DNA of 64,000 nt from Trichopria drosophilae (taxonomy: Eukaryota > Arthropoda > Insecta > Hymenoptera > Diapriidae): the NCBI GenBank assembly GCA_030407085.1, contig CM059582.1, positions 92,195,001 to 92,259,000 of the forward strand, given 5' to 3'. How positions within the stretch are numbered: position 1 is the stretch's first letter; the number at the start of each line of letters is the position of its first letter. A program made the position numbers and the translations under genes. The notes under the pieces were generated by a model. That model was given only the letters and a program-made list of their open reading frames with translations, was not told the origin of the DNA and made no database searches. Positions 47,562 through 58,831 of the stretch are shown here, in pieces.

Positions 47562-48623
47562 AAAAGGACAGGTAATTTTCCCCCGCTTTAATGACAATTA
47601 TAGTCTATTTGCGGGTTGACTACGGGACAAAGACGGTACATGATAGAACTAGGCAGATACAACACAACACCCACCCAGAGCCAGTCCCCCCTACCCTATA
47701 TCGGTACCGCCAGCAGATTCGGCGGTCTGTGCCATAGCGAGTACGACGCACGCCTTAATCCATCTTTATCCGAGATACGTCCCACGACGTACCGACCGCG
47801 GATAAGACGCTGACGGTACCAATAACTGCCGACGGGGATCGGCAGCGGTCCCAAATTCGTACCTTCGCCCAGCAAGGTTCCCCGGTTATTCCACAGCGAT
47901 ATAGTTTATTTTAGGTGTCTTACCTCCCTTGCGGGTTCAAAACACCCCCCCCCCCCCCACGGGGGAATGGGGCCAAATTTGAGTGGTGCGCCAGGACCGC
48001 TGGTTGTGCACACTTAAAAAAGCCATACAACAAGTCAGCTCCCAAATTATTAGCAACAAGCTGCCTGCCTTGATGCTTCTGTTGGTTCAGAGAACTTTTC
48101 TAACGTTGCCTCTGCCCGCCAGAATCCAACACCTATTTGCGGATGGCTACCAGGTGGACTCGGCACGCCGAAACGCTCCCCCGTGTGGAACCCACCTGGT
48201 AGGGGCTTAACACCGCACCCCAGCTCCCCAGTACGGTGGGTATCTCGAGTCGTTTTACGATCAGGCATTCGACGGCACAGACCAGCCGAACGATCGGGTC
48301 CGTGAGGTCGTCAATTCTCAAAACTTGCTAAGAGAAGCGGATCTTTAAAAAGCATTGCTCCTCTTTGAGCTCGGGCACTTCGACCCCTCACTCTTCCATT
48401 GTGGACGGAGTTACCCGCTCCGCTCTCTTCCACAAGTCCCCTGCGGGGCCGGTTATTCCACACTGGACATAAGCAGAGAAAATTGCACGGACGAGGATTC
48501 GAACTCGGGACCTTCGCGACATTCAGTTCTGGCGGACTTAGACTGACGCCTTAGCCCGCACGACCATCACGCCGACTAGGAGAGCAGAGTATTCAATGAT
48601 CGTTTGGAGAGAGTACTGATGCT
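47562..48623 (-). mobile_element. Retroposon with tRNA-like head and 20-bp target duplication
   Basis: GACTCGCTCAAAACAAAAAA occurs at 47542-47561 and 48624-48643, flanking about 1.06 kb. The tRNA-like head (48490-48578) lies near the right end, so transcription is on the minus strand. The body contains C-, G- and CG-rich segments with GGTTATTCCACA repeated (47882 and 48451). At 1 kb it is long for a SINE and may be a composite. Target duplication of this length is typical of target-primed reverse transcription. Confidence 0.7.
48490..48578 (-). promoter_or_regulatory. tRNA-derived internal pol III promoter (A and B boxes)
   Basis: On the minus strand TGATGGTCGTGCGGG resembles an A box and GAGTTCGAATCCTC is a near-perfect B box with a paired T-arm stem (CGAG/CTCG). 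The acceptor ends do not pair, so this is tRNA-derived (Leu/Ser type with a long variable region) and not a working tRNA gene. Confidence 0.7.
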
Positions 48624-48643
48624 GACTCGCTCAAAACAAAAAA

Positions 48644-49542
48644 TTACATTAGACATTTTTCTTCATTGTTTTGTGCGCTTTCACGTGATTATATTCCTTT
48701 TTTTCTAAAAACAAAATTTGACTCTTATTTTTGCAAATTAAAAAGAAATTCTCTTTTTCACGATGAAGGGTCACTTTTATCACTCTGAAAAGTATCTAAA
48801 GTGAAAGTCGAGGTATTTTTGGATAAGTATACCAAGTTTCAAGAGGGTTTTTTTTGCTTTTGAGTTATTCAAAATTTGCTCAAGCGGACTCGCTTCCCGC
48901 ACCACAGTATAAGATCGCCGACGCTGCATTGAGTCGTGACATCACTTTGCGACGCTGTATCGTCTTCAAATCATTAAAGGAATTATTTAGAATATTGTAA
49001 TATTCTTTGTTTGTTTTTGTTGCTGTGAATTTTTAAAGTAATTTGTTTCGATTTTGCAATAAAGATATTGTAACAACATATATTTGTGAAGTAATGGTAA
49101 CATTCATATATTATATGTTGGAACATTTTCGTTACTTTTTTTTAATCGAATCACTGTTTTAAACTACAACTATTTATCTCAATACTTGAAAGAACCTTCG
49201 ATATTTATGTTCCACTTTGCCTTATATTCAGTACAAATATAGCGATATGTAATAAAAAACACACCAAAAAGCGAACAACCTAAAAACACTATATAATCTC
49301 ACCTCTTCAATTATTTATTTTCAATAAATGTGTGTGGAAAGTACATTTAAAAATTCATTAATAAAGCATTCATCATAGATTGACGTAAAAAATAATGTAA
49401 ATGCACAGAGAATATATAAGATAATAAATAAAAAATATAACGAACATTGCAATGCCCAGGTTTTAAGTTCGAGATAGAGCCATAAGACAATAATACGGGC
49501 ACCGAGCGCTTTTGTTTTCAACGGCGGGGAGAAATTCCTCGT
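48644..49542. other. No gene seen
   Basis: AT-rich apart from a short GC-rich patch at 48890-48960. Confidence 0.5.
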
Positions 49543-49792
49543 TTATATGGCATTATTCACCTTTAATGCACTGACGAGCGTGCAATCTTCACTTTGTTGT
49601 GCGAGTTTGTCACGCAACTCGGTAAAGATTACAATACCTGGAGGATTTGCATTAAGCCTATATATTTTCTCGTAGATGCTTCCCCAGAATTTCTCCTTGG
49701 CCGAGACCATAGACGGAAACTGGCATGAGCCTGCGACTCGCTGTTTGAAGAGGTTGGAAGGATTCGACCCAAATATTGCATTTTATCGAATT
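49543..49792 (-). CDS. Unrecognised protein fragment
   Basis: A minus-strand frame of about 80 codons opens after a TAA and ends at TAA (49543-49545). Its product is protein-like and non-repetitive: NLFKQRVAG, then SAKEKFWGSIYEKIYRLN, FTELRDKLAQQSEDCTL and a short hydrophobic end. No initiator Met is near the start, so it may be a last exon. It lies just downstream (same strand) of the exon-like segment at 49883-50100, and the two could be parts of one gene. No family recognised. Confidence 0.35.
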
Positions 49793-49882
49793 CCATCCTC
49801 TTGTCTTTGCAGCATTTTTTTGCACCCGAAAAAACATGAATTTTATCTGCTTAAACATTGCTTGATGTTAAGCAACTTCAGC

Positions 49883-50100
49883 TTATTCAGTGTGTGGTAG
49901 TATGTCCGCAGTTGACGTACGAACGTTTACTTCAGCCGTAAATAAACGGCCAGATGTTATATAGTCGATCATACTCTGAATTCGGGAAGGGAGTTTCCGT
50001 GGCAATCGGATTTTGCCGTTCAATTGAGACATGCCTTTTGCAATCTGTCGGCTCCCCGATTTCTTTGACAGATTTCGCAGAGTCACCAGTGAAAACACTG
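49883..50100 (-). CDS. Exon-like fragment after a splice acceptor
   Basis: On the minus strand a TCTTCGCAG acceptor-like site at about 50101 is followed by an open frame of 72 codons (FSLVTLRNLSKKSG, MSQLNGKIRLPRKL, a middle with YITSGRLF) ending at TGA/TAA near 49883. It is basic and Ser-rich. The acceptor region belongs to the 211-bp direct repeat at 50089-50299, whose second copy at 53261 lacks this exon. Unknown family; a captured gene piece or element-derived exon. Confidence 0.3.
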
Positions 50101-50299
50101 CGAAGACATAAATGACATAATTTATTTGCTACGAGTCAGTGTTTTTCACATGCTCCAAAGCAAAATTGTAGTGTTTACCTAAACTATCAATAGATTGTGG
50201 GAAGTACCTTGGTCCAATAAAATTCCCAAGTTTACAAATTTCCATAACATATTTAGGATCCTACATTTTTAAGTGAGACTGGCGGATGACCTTTCCATA
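50089..50299. repeat. 211-bp direct repeat, copy 1
   Basis: Matches 53261-53471 with about 3-4 differences, 3172 bp apart. The pair encloses the decayed non-LTR element. Confidence 0.9.
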
Positions 50300-50633
50300 G
50301 GTCACCAGATATTTCGCAGCTTCATAAACAGCAGAATTGGCTTGTCATAGGTCACAGTCCTAGAAGTAGGTTATTTGCTCTGTCTATTTCTTGTTGTTTG
50401 GGAAAAATGTTCATTGTTAGGTTCCGCCTAAACACAAGAGTCTTGCTTTCAGAAGCATGTTGTTACCCACAAGTCCGGTACCGGGTGACAGCTCGAAACA
50501 ATGAAAGCTATTCGTCTCAGATCGGCCACATAATTTCTTAAATGTTGTTGAGAAAAGCAATCTGATAGTTCGGGGTGCATTACTGCAAATCGACTGTGCA
50601 TTCACAACTCTCTCGAAGCAGCGCATAAAATCT

Positions 50634-52700
50634 TTGCCTTCTGCTATTCATTCCAAACCTGAATTTTTAAGCATTGAGCTGCCTTTTCCCTCTACATCGA
50701 CCCTGCCTCTCAATATACTGTATCGATCTTCCAATACACTGCGTCTTGAGGAATTTGAAAGTGAACTGATCAAAATTATCCACTTGTGTTATAATATTAC
50801 ATGCTTTGAGGATTTCAATACAGACTTTTCAAAATCATCTATTGAGGTAACATATTTCGGAAACTTTGCATGCAATTACAATTTAAACATTATCTCTTTC
50901 GACTATACCCGCCATACTGCATCCTCATCCTCCTGGATGGATCATTGTCTTGTTGGTGATCATGCTAAAATCGTTGCTTCAGATTAAGTTGAAGGTGAGT
51001 TGCTTCCAATCACGATTTGATCTACATTATATACAACTTAAAAGTTAAGTTAAGTTATACCTAAAGCAATCACCTGTCTAATTTAAAAGATTAAAATCTT
51101 TCAATTCTAATTTTCAAAACTGATGTCAATTTTAAAAACTGAATGCCAGAACGCTACGTAATCAATACTTCTACAATAAATTGGATTCATTAGCTTCAAC
51201 TTCCAACAGTAGATGAAAATTGTTCCTAACAGATTCATTGTTTACTATTTATAATAAGCATGCACCTTTCAGAACGTTCTCACCAGTTTAGCCGAATAAG
51301 CCTTAGATAAATAATGATATTAAGAGTCTTATCAGTCTTATTAGTCCGCCAAGATTCTTTCAGACATATACTGTGTATTATTCAAACAAACGACCGAATC
51401 TCACTTCCTCCAAAGAAATTTAGACTCACCTGCAATATCTTGGCCGAAAACTATAGAATTTTGATTTGCAAGCGTCAACCCTCCTAATATGTTTTTATTT
51501 CAAGATTGCAGATCGTGATACACTTAATAGACACTGTCGCATCTACGTCTAGTGGGTCTAATGGACATAACATGCTTTAAGCGAGATATTACTTGATCTT
51601 TTCAACACCAGTCTAAGCAAGGGTACTTTCCCAAAATAATGGAAAAAAGTTGTCGTTAAACCTTTGAATAAAATATCCTCACCTCGCACTTTTTCAGATT
51701 AAAGACCGATTGCACTACTGTCTATTTAGATAAGCTACTTAAACGAATTGTTTATGAACAATTATTTGAGTATCTGATGAACAGAAACATACTTGATTCT
51801 AGGCAAATACAGCATCCAAATAGTACTAACTTTTGCTTTTGATCTTATTCGCAAGAGAGTGACAATAGTGGTACTTTTCGATTTTTCAGAAGCTTTCGAC
51901 ACCATAGATGTTGTCACTCTCCTCTCAAAACGTAAGAAAATAAATTACTCATTTACTCTTAAATGGGTTTCGTCAAATTTAACAGGACACCATCAACCAG
52001 TTGTAGGTGTTGGCAGTATCATTTGAAGCTGGAGAGTAGTATTTGCGGGGGTTCCCCAAGGCTCTATCTTGAACCACTTTCATTGTCACTGTACATCAAT
52101 GATATCTCCAATGTTTTATATCACATGACGCATCTGATATATACGGATGACCTACAGATAATGTTGCATTGTGAGCTATCCCGCCTGAATGAAGCAATTA
52201 ACTTAGTCAATGAAGATGTAAAAGCTGTTTCTCAATTCTTTGAGGCTTTGGCTCTCTCTTTAAATCTAGATAAAACTAAGTCAATGATTTTAGGATCCTC
52301 ACTTAACATTGGTATAAATAGTCTTAGGAAATCTAACGCACATCGAGGTGAATGCCATCATCGTCCTCTTTGTCAATGAAGTGAGAAATCTCGATATTAT
52401 CGTTGACACTATTTCGTGGATTCTACTTAACGAAATCTCGAGTCGTGATATTGTTATGCTTAATGGCCTTAAATTTAATAAAAATAATTTGCTAATGAAG
52501 CTTAGAATAATACTAGTAACGTCACTTATCTTTCCCCATTTAGACTACTGCTAGGTGGCGTATTCAGATATATCTAGAACGCATGCAAACAGATGACAAA
52601 GATTGGTGAACGCATGCATCAGTTTCATTTTCAACTTAAAATGTGACTGTCACATTTCTCCGTTTAATCATAAGTGGTAATTAGAGGCAATAATTTGGAA
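50634..52700 (+). pseudogene. Decayed non-LTR retrotransposon (endonuclease and RT)
   Basis: The first block (50634-50984) matches the end of an apurinic-type endonuclease: LYRSSNTLRLEEFE, CFEDFNTDF, TRHTASSSSWMDHCLV. After 700 bp of broken sequence, RT blocks follow: VVLFDFSEAFDTID (about 51866), a GVPQG-like GGSPRL region, LSLYINDISNVL, and YTDDLQIML in place of the catalytic FADDTQ motif, then LNLDKTKSMILGSS. Many stops and shifts. The sequence is related to the RT at 39094 but much older. It lies between the 211-bp direct repeats. Confidence 0.75.
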
Positions 52701-53260
52701 GGTATTTAACAATTTGTCAGTGGTAGTAGCAACCGCGAGAATATGATGTTAATTTGGAAAGCATCGTTGACGAAGCGTATTTGTGCTGACTATTTCTTAC
52801 ATCGCTAGATAAAGATGCTGCTTAGTTATATTCTGTGTTATTGCAAAAGTGTTGATATATAACCCATTCTCTGACTTCTATTGTGCAACCGAGTCTTTTA
52901 GAAGTTTCGGAAACCTATTGGACGCAGATGAAGGTTTTTAACTATTTGCATGAATTTTGTTATATTATAGAATACTTCAACGTGTAATAATTCAATGTTT
53001 TTTAATGACATTATACAGTTGGTCTAAATGTCTCATTTTTTTCGTGTATATAATGTAGACGCTAATTTGAAAATATAATCTTGTATGATAGTGAAATCCT
53101 GACTAAATTCACCTGATGATTGTAGGGATTTATATTTAATTGAAACATGCTACAACTCTGTGAATAAATCTTTGGAATATTTTCAAATAGTACCACGCAC
53201 GTAGAATCTACAACACGGGTCCACGTGTGTTTGAAAAATTAATTTTTATTATCACTTTTT
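52701..53260. other. No gene seen
   Basis: Probably the eroded 3' part of the non-LTR element. Confidence 0.4.
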
Positions 53261-53471
53261 GTGAAAACACTGCGAAGACATAAATGACATAATTTATTTG
53301 CTACGAGTCAGTGTTCTTCACATGCTCCAAAGCAAAATTGTAGTGTTTACCTAAACTATCAACGGATTGTGGGAAGTACCTTGGTCCAATAAAATTCCCA
53401 AGTTTACAAATTTCCATAACATATTTAGGATCCTACATTTTTAAGTGAGACTGGCGGATGATCTTTCCATA
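53261..53471. repeat. 211-bp direct repeat, copy 2
   Basis: See 50089-50299. Confidence 0.9.
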
Positions 53472-55515
53472 TGTTTGATACAGTTCTCAAAAATATTAAT
53501 ATGTGCCGTTGATCACACTAAGTAAAGTGTATCGCATCGTGTACCCTATAAAAAATCTTAATAATTAATTTCTTCACAAGATAAAATCGGTTTAGGTAAG
53601 GAAAATTGTTAGTGTAGAATGTTACTGTAGATCGAAAAACTTCAGAAATTATTATTATTTCTGGTAGCTTACATTTACTAATATTATCATTATTATCATT
53701 GCTATAATTACTGATCAATATTTTATGCCGAATGAACACAATATCAAAATATAATTGGTTCCGCAACTAACCAAGTAGTAGAGCACTGCAGTTTCCAACC
53801 ATATGTATTTCATCTTGTATTTCATCACATAGCCAAGAAACAAAGTCATCTGCAACATCTGACGTTCACAAATAACTCAACTTTTAAGTTTTTATTTAAA
53901 TCTGATTAAAAAGTTATAGCATAAATTACATATACATATATCATAATAGAGTTTATATATTAACTATATAGAAATTATTTGACAGTTATTAAATTAATTC
54001 ATGAAATAGGCAGGAATCGAGTATCCGAAAACTGGTGCAAGGAAAAGTTGTATGTGAAAAAAACTAACCTGTATCGGAAAAACTCTACTATTCAGGAAGT
54101 ATCCTATATTTATGTGCTAAGGAATAAGATTAATACCAAATTTTGTGCGCCAACTCCTAGGTTAAAAAACCAGCCCTTATATGGATAATTCCATTACATC
54201 CGAACGCCTGGAGTAAAATTATTTTATAGATTAGAAAATGTTCTTTATTTATGTGATAACAAATAACATTGCATAACGGGTTTTAAAGCACTCACCGTTT
54301 TAGGTAGTGCTGCTTATCATAATACCCGTATAATCGGATGGGATGCACCTGAAAATCCCGACAAACAAAAAACAGACACTTAAAAAAACAGACATTTCAA
54401 AATACAGACATTCAAAATTAATACATTTCAATAAAAAGAAATTCAAAAACTCGACGTTTTGACACCTCCGATTGATGCGTTCAAGACATTAAAAAAATTA
54501 TCTCCGGTACGCCATCTTTGAGATATCACTGAAAAGTAATTTCAAGGTCAAAAAAGTAAGACCAAGAGATTCATTTTATAGGTCACTTGAAGGTCAAATC
54601 AAATTGACCCCTGGACTAGGAAGGACAATTAGAACATTTAGAACTCAATCATTAATTACAGTTTCAGTATGTGTTAGGCATTATATGTGTTACGTTCCAC
54701 GTAACTAGGAAATCGTGACGAAATTTATTTTTGGGAATCGCCGAATGTATGGGAATTTGGTAACAGCGCCGATCCAATACACTAACAGAACTATAATGCA
54801 TTTTCATTATTTTGATCCTAAAACAGTAAAACCTACCATACCGGCCTCAAAAGATACTTATACAAGACCGAAACCGTATAAAATCAACCTCCTTTCTAGG
54901 TAACCCGATGCCACCATAAAAACTTAAAGATCGGAAAAGAACAGGTCTTTCTCTGCCCACAGATAAATGAGATTTCTATATTATCAACAAAAATTAAAAT
55001 TAAGTAAAAAATACAAATTTGCATCAGTTTGTTTGTTAAATTTTTTTCAATATATTTTCATAAAAACAAACTTTTCTATTTCAATATTTATAATTTTTCT
55101 ACACACGAAAACTTTTCCATGTTAAAATATAAAAGTCTAAAAAAAGCATTCTCAACCCGTACATGCACCGACACCCAAAACTCATAAAATTAAAAAAGGG
55201 AAGTTCAAGAAAGCACACTTTCTCAAGGCAAAGAGATTGACCCTCTTTTTCTATTTTTAGTTTTTGTCCTCGATCAATTATAACATTTAGATTGACGCAA
55301 CAATATGAATTCTTATTTCAACATTTAACAATATTTTCAATAAAACAATATATCATTAAATTAAATCGTTTTAAATAAAAAACAAAATGAGTGAATAAAA
55401 AGAGAAATCAATTAAAGCCGTTAAATGCAAATTACAACATTATCATCGTTGCGTAATTGAAATGTTTATAAATAAGTGTAAAAACCAAATCATTATTTAG
55501 TAATACCATTTATCC
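53472..55515. other. No gene seen
   Basis: AT-rich DNA. CAGACATTTCAAAA-like words cluster at 54370-54440. GTTACGTTCCACGTAAC at 54689-54705 is a short palindrome. Confidence 0.5.
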
Positions 55516-55685
55516 AAATTAAAATATGTACACGAAAATGTAAATGAAAAACAATAACTTAATAATTTTTTAGAACTTTTGAGCAATTGTACAACATCAT
55601 TATCTTATATATATATATATAAAAGTTCTAACAAATTATTAAGATATTGTTTTTCATTTACATTTTCGTGTACATATTTTAATTT
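55516..55685. repeat. Inverted repeat able to form a 65-bp hairpin
   Basis: 55516-55580 is the near-perfect inverse of 55621-55685 (shared word GTACACGAAAATGTAAATG), with a 40-bp AT loop. A TA microsatellite follows within 7 bases. Confidence 0.9.
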
Positions 55686-55687
55686 TG

Positions 55688-55691
<4 letters not shown>

Positions 55692-55768
<77 letters not shown>
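55692..55768. repeat. TA microsatellite
   Basis: About 38 TA units. Confidence 0.98.
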
Positions 55769-55771
<3 letters not shown>

Positions 55772-56270
55772 TCCGATTTATCTGAACACATAGAAATATC
55801 TCGAGAACTGTGCACAGAATCAAAAAAGGTGTCGAATGAAAGTTGTCCGACACGAAGGGGGGCATCCCATGATAATGGAACCAATCCTCTCCCCCGCCCC
55901 ATGAGGGAGGGCGGAGGGGGGACAATAAAACTAAAATAGGAATCCCCATTTTTTATTGCAGATTTGGCTTCTCCGGAAAAAAGTACACCAATTTGACCTA
56001 GGAGCTATTGCATTTTGGTTCACAGGTGGCGCTGTAATCGATAAAAATCCAAATTTATCTGAAGACATTGAAATACCTCGAGAACTATGCACAGAATCAA
56101 AAAAGGTGTGCGATGAAAGTTGTGCGACGCGAAGAGGGGCATCCAGCGATAATGAAATCAACCCTCTCCCCCGCCCCCTGAGGGGGACAATAAAACTTAA
56201 ATAGGGACCCCCCATTTTTTATTGTTGATTTGGATTCCTCGGAAAAAAGTGCACTAATTTAATCGACGAG
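55769..56270. repeat. Tandem pair of a 277-bp unit
   Basis: Two copies share CTCGAGAACT.TGCACAGAATC, CCTCTCCCCCGCCCC and TTTTTTATTG segments at an offset of 277. An inverse copy lies at 58548-58817. The pair and the inverse copy bracket the mariner-like pseudogene. Confidence 0.8.
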
Positions 56271-56595
56271 TTTTTGCGTTTTAGTTCGATGATAAAAATG
56301 AAAATGTGTAAAATATCGTTAGAAATTGAGAATGTCACCAGAATTCGTTTCAGATCGAAGAAAGTAAAGTAGACGTATTTCATATTTTTAAAAATGATAT
56401 GTAATGACTCCTAATTTATCCCCCACCCTCACTTTCTCGGTGTGTAAGGGGGAATAATTTCAAGTCTTCAACGTGAAGCCCTATTATCAATCTTTTATCC
56501 TTCTGACAAATTGATCAGATGACAGCTACAGATAATTAATTTGCCGCAAGGATATCCCAAGGCCCGCTAGTTAGTACTTTTAAATCGCCGCAATA

Positions 56596-57376
56596 CACTG
56601 AGAGACCGACTTTAGTAAAATTTAGTAAAATTATTTTACCAAATTTTAATATTTTTTATATTAAAATAGGGAACATTTAATCCCTTTATGAAAATTAAAT
56701 ATTAAAAATTCTAATATTTAGTAATACCTATTGCGAAAATTGTTATTCTAAATATAAAATTTTAATAATGTCCATTCGAAAAATTAAGATTATGAATAAT
56801 TGATATTCTTCATATTAAAAATCAAAACTGATTACATTAAAAATTGTGCATACAATATGGAAGCAGATTTATAAATATGTGAAGTTTTCTACCTTCAATG
56901 AAATTACATTTTATGTTTTAAATTTATTATTTAATAAATTAAAGAGGACATCATGCAATCCATTAAAAAACGCGTGATGTTCCTTCACTCAGCTCATTCA
57001 TTCTCTCTGTGTAAGTTTTTTGCGAAATGAGAATAAATAAGCTGAGCATTGACGACCAAACCAGCTTCTATTAAACAAAACGAAGTGCGACTTCGTTGTG
57101 GGATTTCGTCGCCATCTACCGGACCCCGAGAGAACTCACGTGGTTTCATACCTGTATATCGCTTGCATTTAGGCCATCACCGGCGCCGGTTCTGTTACAT
57201 AACGCTAGGGGACGACATAACTCGAAAATAAAGTAGCATATCATTTAATATAAAATAAGTTGAGTCGTACGTAACCAGTTCACCTACATTTTTCTCTACT
57301 TTCCTGAAGGGAAGTAAATGGATATCGCAATTTTCTAATCCCCATATTAAAATTTAATATTCACGGTCTCTCAGTG
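56596..57376. mobile_element. 781-bp MITE with CACTGAGAGACCG ends and TA duplication
   Basis: Exact 13-bp inverted ends, with TA at 56594-56595 and 57377-57378. The left interior repeats TTTAGTAAAAT. The centre (57050-57230) is GC-richer without a credible gene. Confidence 0.8.
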
Positions 57377-57454
57377 TAAGACTGTTTTTGAAGTCCATTG
57401 TATTGGTAGTAATTCGGTCGGAGGTCACTTTGCTTGTAGAATAACAACTTTCAG

Positions 57455-58112
57455 TTTACGTGACTACTTTTGTCTAATATTACATCGTCATAAGTTTTAC
57501 CCATATCACATTTCACTGCATCAGGAACTACGTGGCGATGATTTTCATAACCGAGTGGTGTTTTGTGACTGGGCACTTCAAAAAATACAAACGAACCACA
57601 ATTTCTTTGTTAATTTATTATTTTCAGATTAATCTACATTCACGAACCATGGTGGCGTCAATAGGCATAATATGCATTATTGGAGCGTAGAAAATCCCCA
57701 TTGGTTACGACAAGTTAATCATCAACGTCCTTGGTCGGTGAACGTTTGGTGTGGAATCATAGGAAATAAACTCATTGGTCCTTATTTCATTGAAGGTAAT
57801 TTGAATGGAACAAAATATCGAGATTTCCTAGAACAAGAAGTACCATTACTACTTGACGATGTTGCTATGGACGTCCGACGGACAAGTGGTTTCAGCATGA
57901 TGGTTGCCCAGCACATCTTAATAGCAAGGGAAGTACTAGACCATGATTACAATGGTCGGTGGATTGGTAGAGGTGGCCCCATTAATTGGCCGACGTGGAC
58001 ACCTAATTTAACATCTCCGGATTTCTTCCTATGGGGTTACTTAAAAGGTAAGGTTTATGAACAAGTACCAACGACTTGTGAAAACATGGTTCAACGCATA
58101 AGAACCGTATAA
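57455..58112 (+). pseudogene. Tc1/mariner-superfamily transposase, C-terminal two thirds
   Basis: In frame from about 57455: ILHRHKFYPYHISLHQEL, RVVFCDWA, then the first catalytic region LFSD followed by a TAA (57632-57634) where this family has Glu. The frame continues with TFTNHGGVNRHNMHYWS, WSVNVWCGIIGNKLIGP, and FLEQEVPLLL. The second catalytic block WFQHDGCPAH is present but in a shifted frame (about 57886-57920); two compensating indels return the frame to RWIGRGGPINWP, SPDFFLWGYLKGKVY and QRI. This is the DDE_3-type transposase common in insects. The N-terminal DNA-binding domain is missing, possibly displaced by the MITE ending at 57376. Confidence 0.85.
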
Positions 58113-58547
58113 AGTCATTTGAAGAAAGCTTTGTTAGAATGACCGTATTCCATATCCGCTACGCGGGGCGAAAGTTGTCAATTCCGTCTGAGTGTCCGCG
58201 CGTATGCGCACTTCGTTGTCATTACTCCCGTGGGACGAAAAGTGCTGCCCGCGGGAGTGATGGATGCGGCCAGGAAAAAACTGGTGTACGCTTCACGAGA
58301 GGGATGCACGCGCACGTTGAAGGATTCCGACCGATGCCGTTTGGAAAATATTTCAACCATGTTGAAATGTTTGATTGATGCAATCACGACCAATTGCGTT
58401 GCAGGAAGACCCCACCAAATTTAAATTTATTAATTGTATAATATTATCCTGCAAAAAAATCATATTTGTACGTCTACCATTATTTATCAGATGTGATGTG
58501 AATTCTGGAGACGTCGAATTTTAGGGATTTTTTACTTTCGCTTTTTG
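58113..58547. other. No gene seen
   Basis: GC-richer 58150-58400 without a recognisable product; probably the 3' flank of the mariner-like element. Confidence 0.4.
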
Positions 58548-58817
58548 TCGACTACAGTGCCACCTGTGAACCACAATGTAATAGTTCCTATGTCAAGTTA
58601 GTGTACTACAATACAAAATCGAGGTTCCTATTTAACTTTTATTAACCTCCACAGGGGGCGGGGGAGGGGGTTGATTTCATTATCACTGGATGCCCCCCGT
58701 CGTGTCGGACAACTTTTTTGATTATGTGCATAGTTCTCGAGATATTTCAATGTCATCAGATAAATTTGGATTTTTATCGATTACAGCGCCACCTGTGAAC
58801 CAAAATGCAATAGCTGA
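58548..58817. repeat. Inverse copy of the 277-bp unit
   Basis: Matches 55769-56270 on the opposite strand, including GGTTCACAGGTGGC.CTGTA and CTCGAGA.CTATGCACA-type sequence. Confidence 0.8.
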
Positions 58818-58831
58818 TGATCTCGGAGTAA

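Noticed and set aside
48490..48578. Functional tRNA gene
   Set aside because: T arm and boxes are present but the acceptor ends do not pair, and the segment lies within a retroposon with target duplication.
54715..54903. 62-codon plus-strand frame
   Set aside because: No recognisable domain, no splice or poly(A) context; composition alone is not enough.
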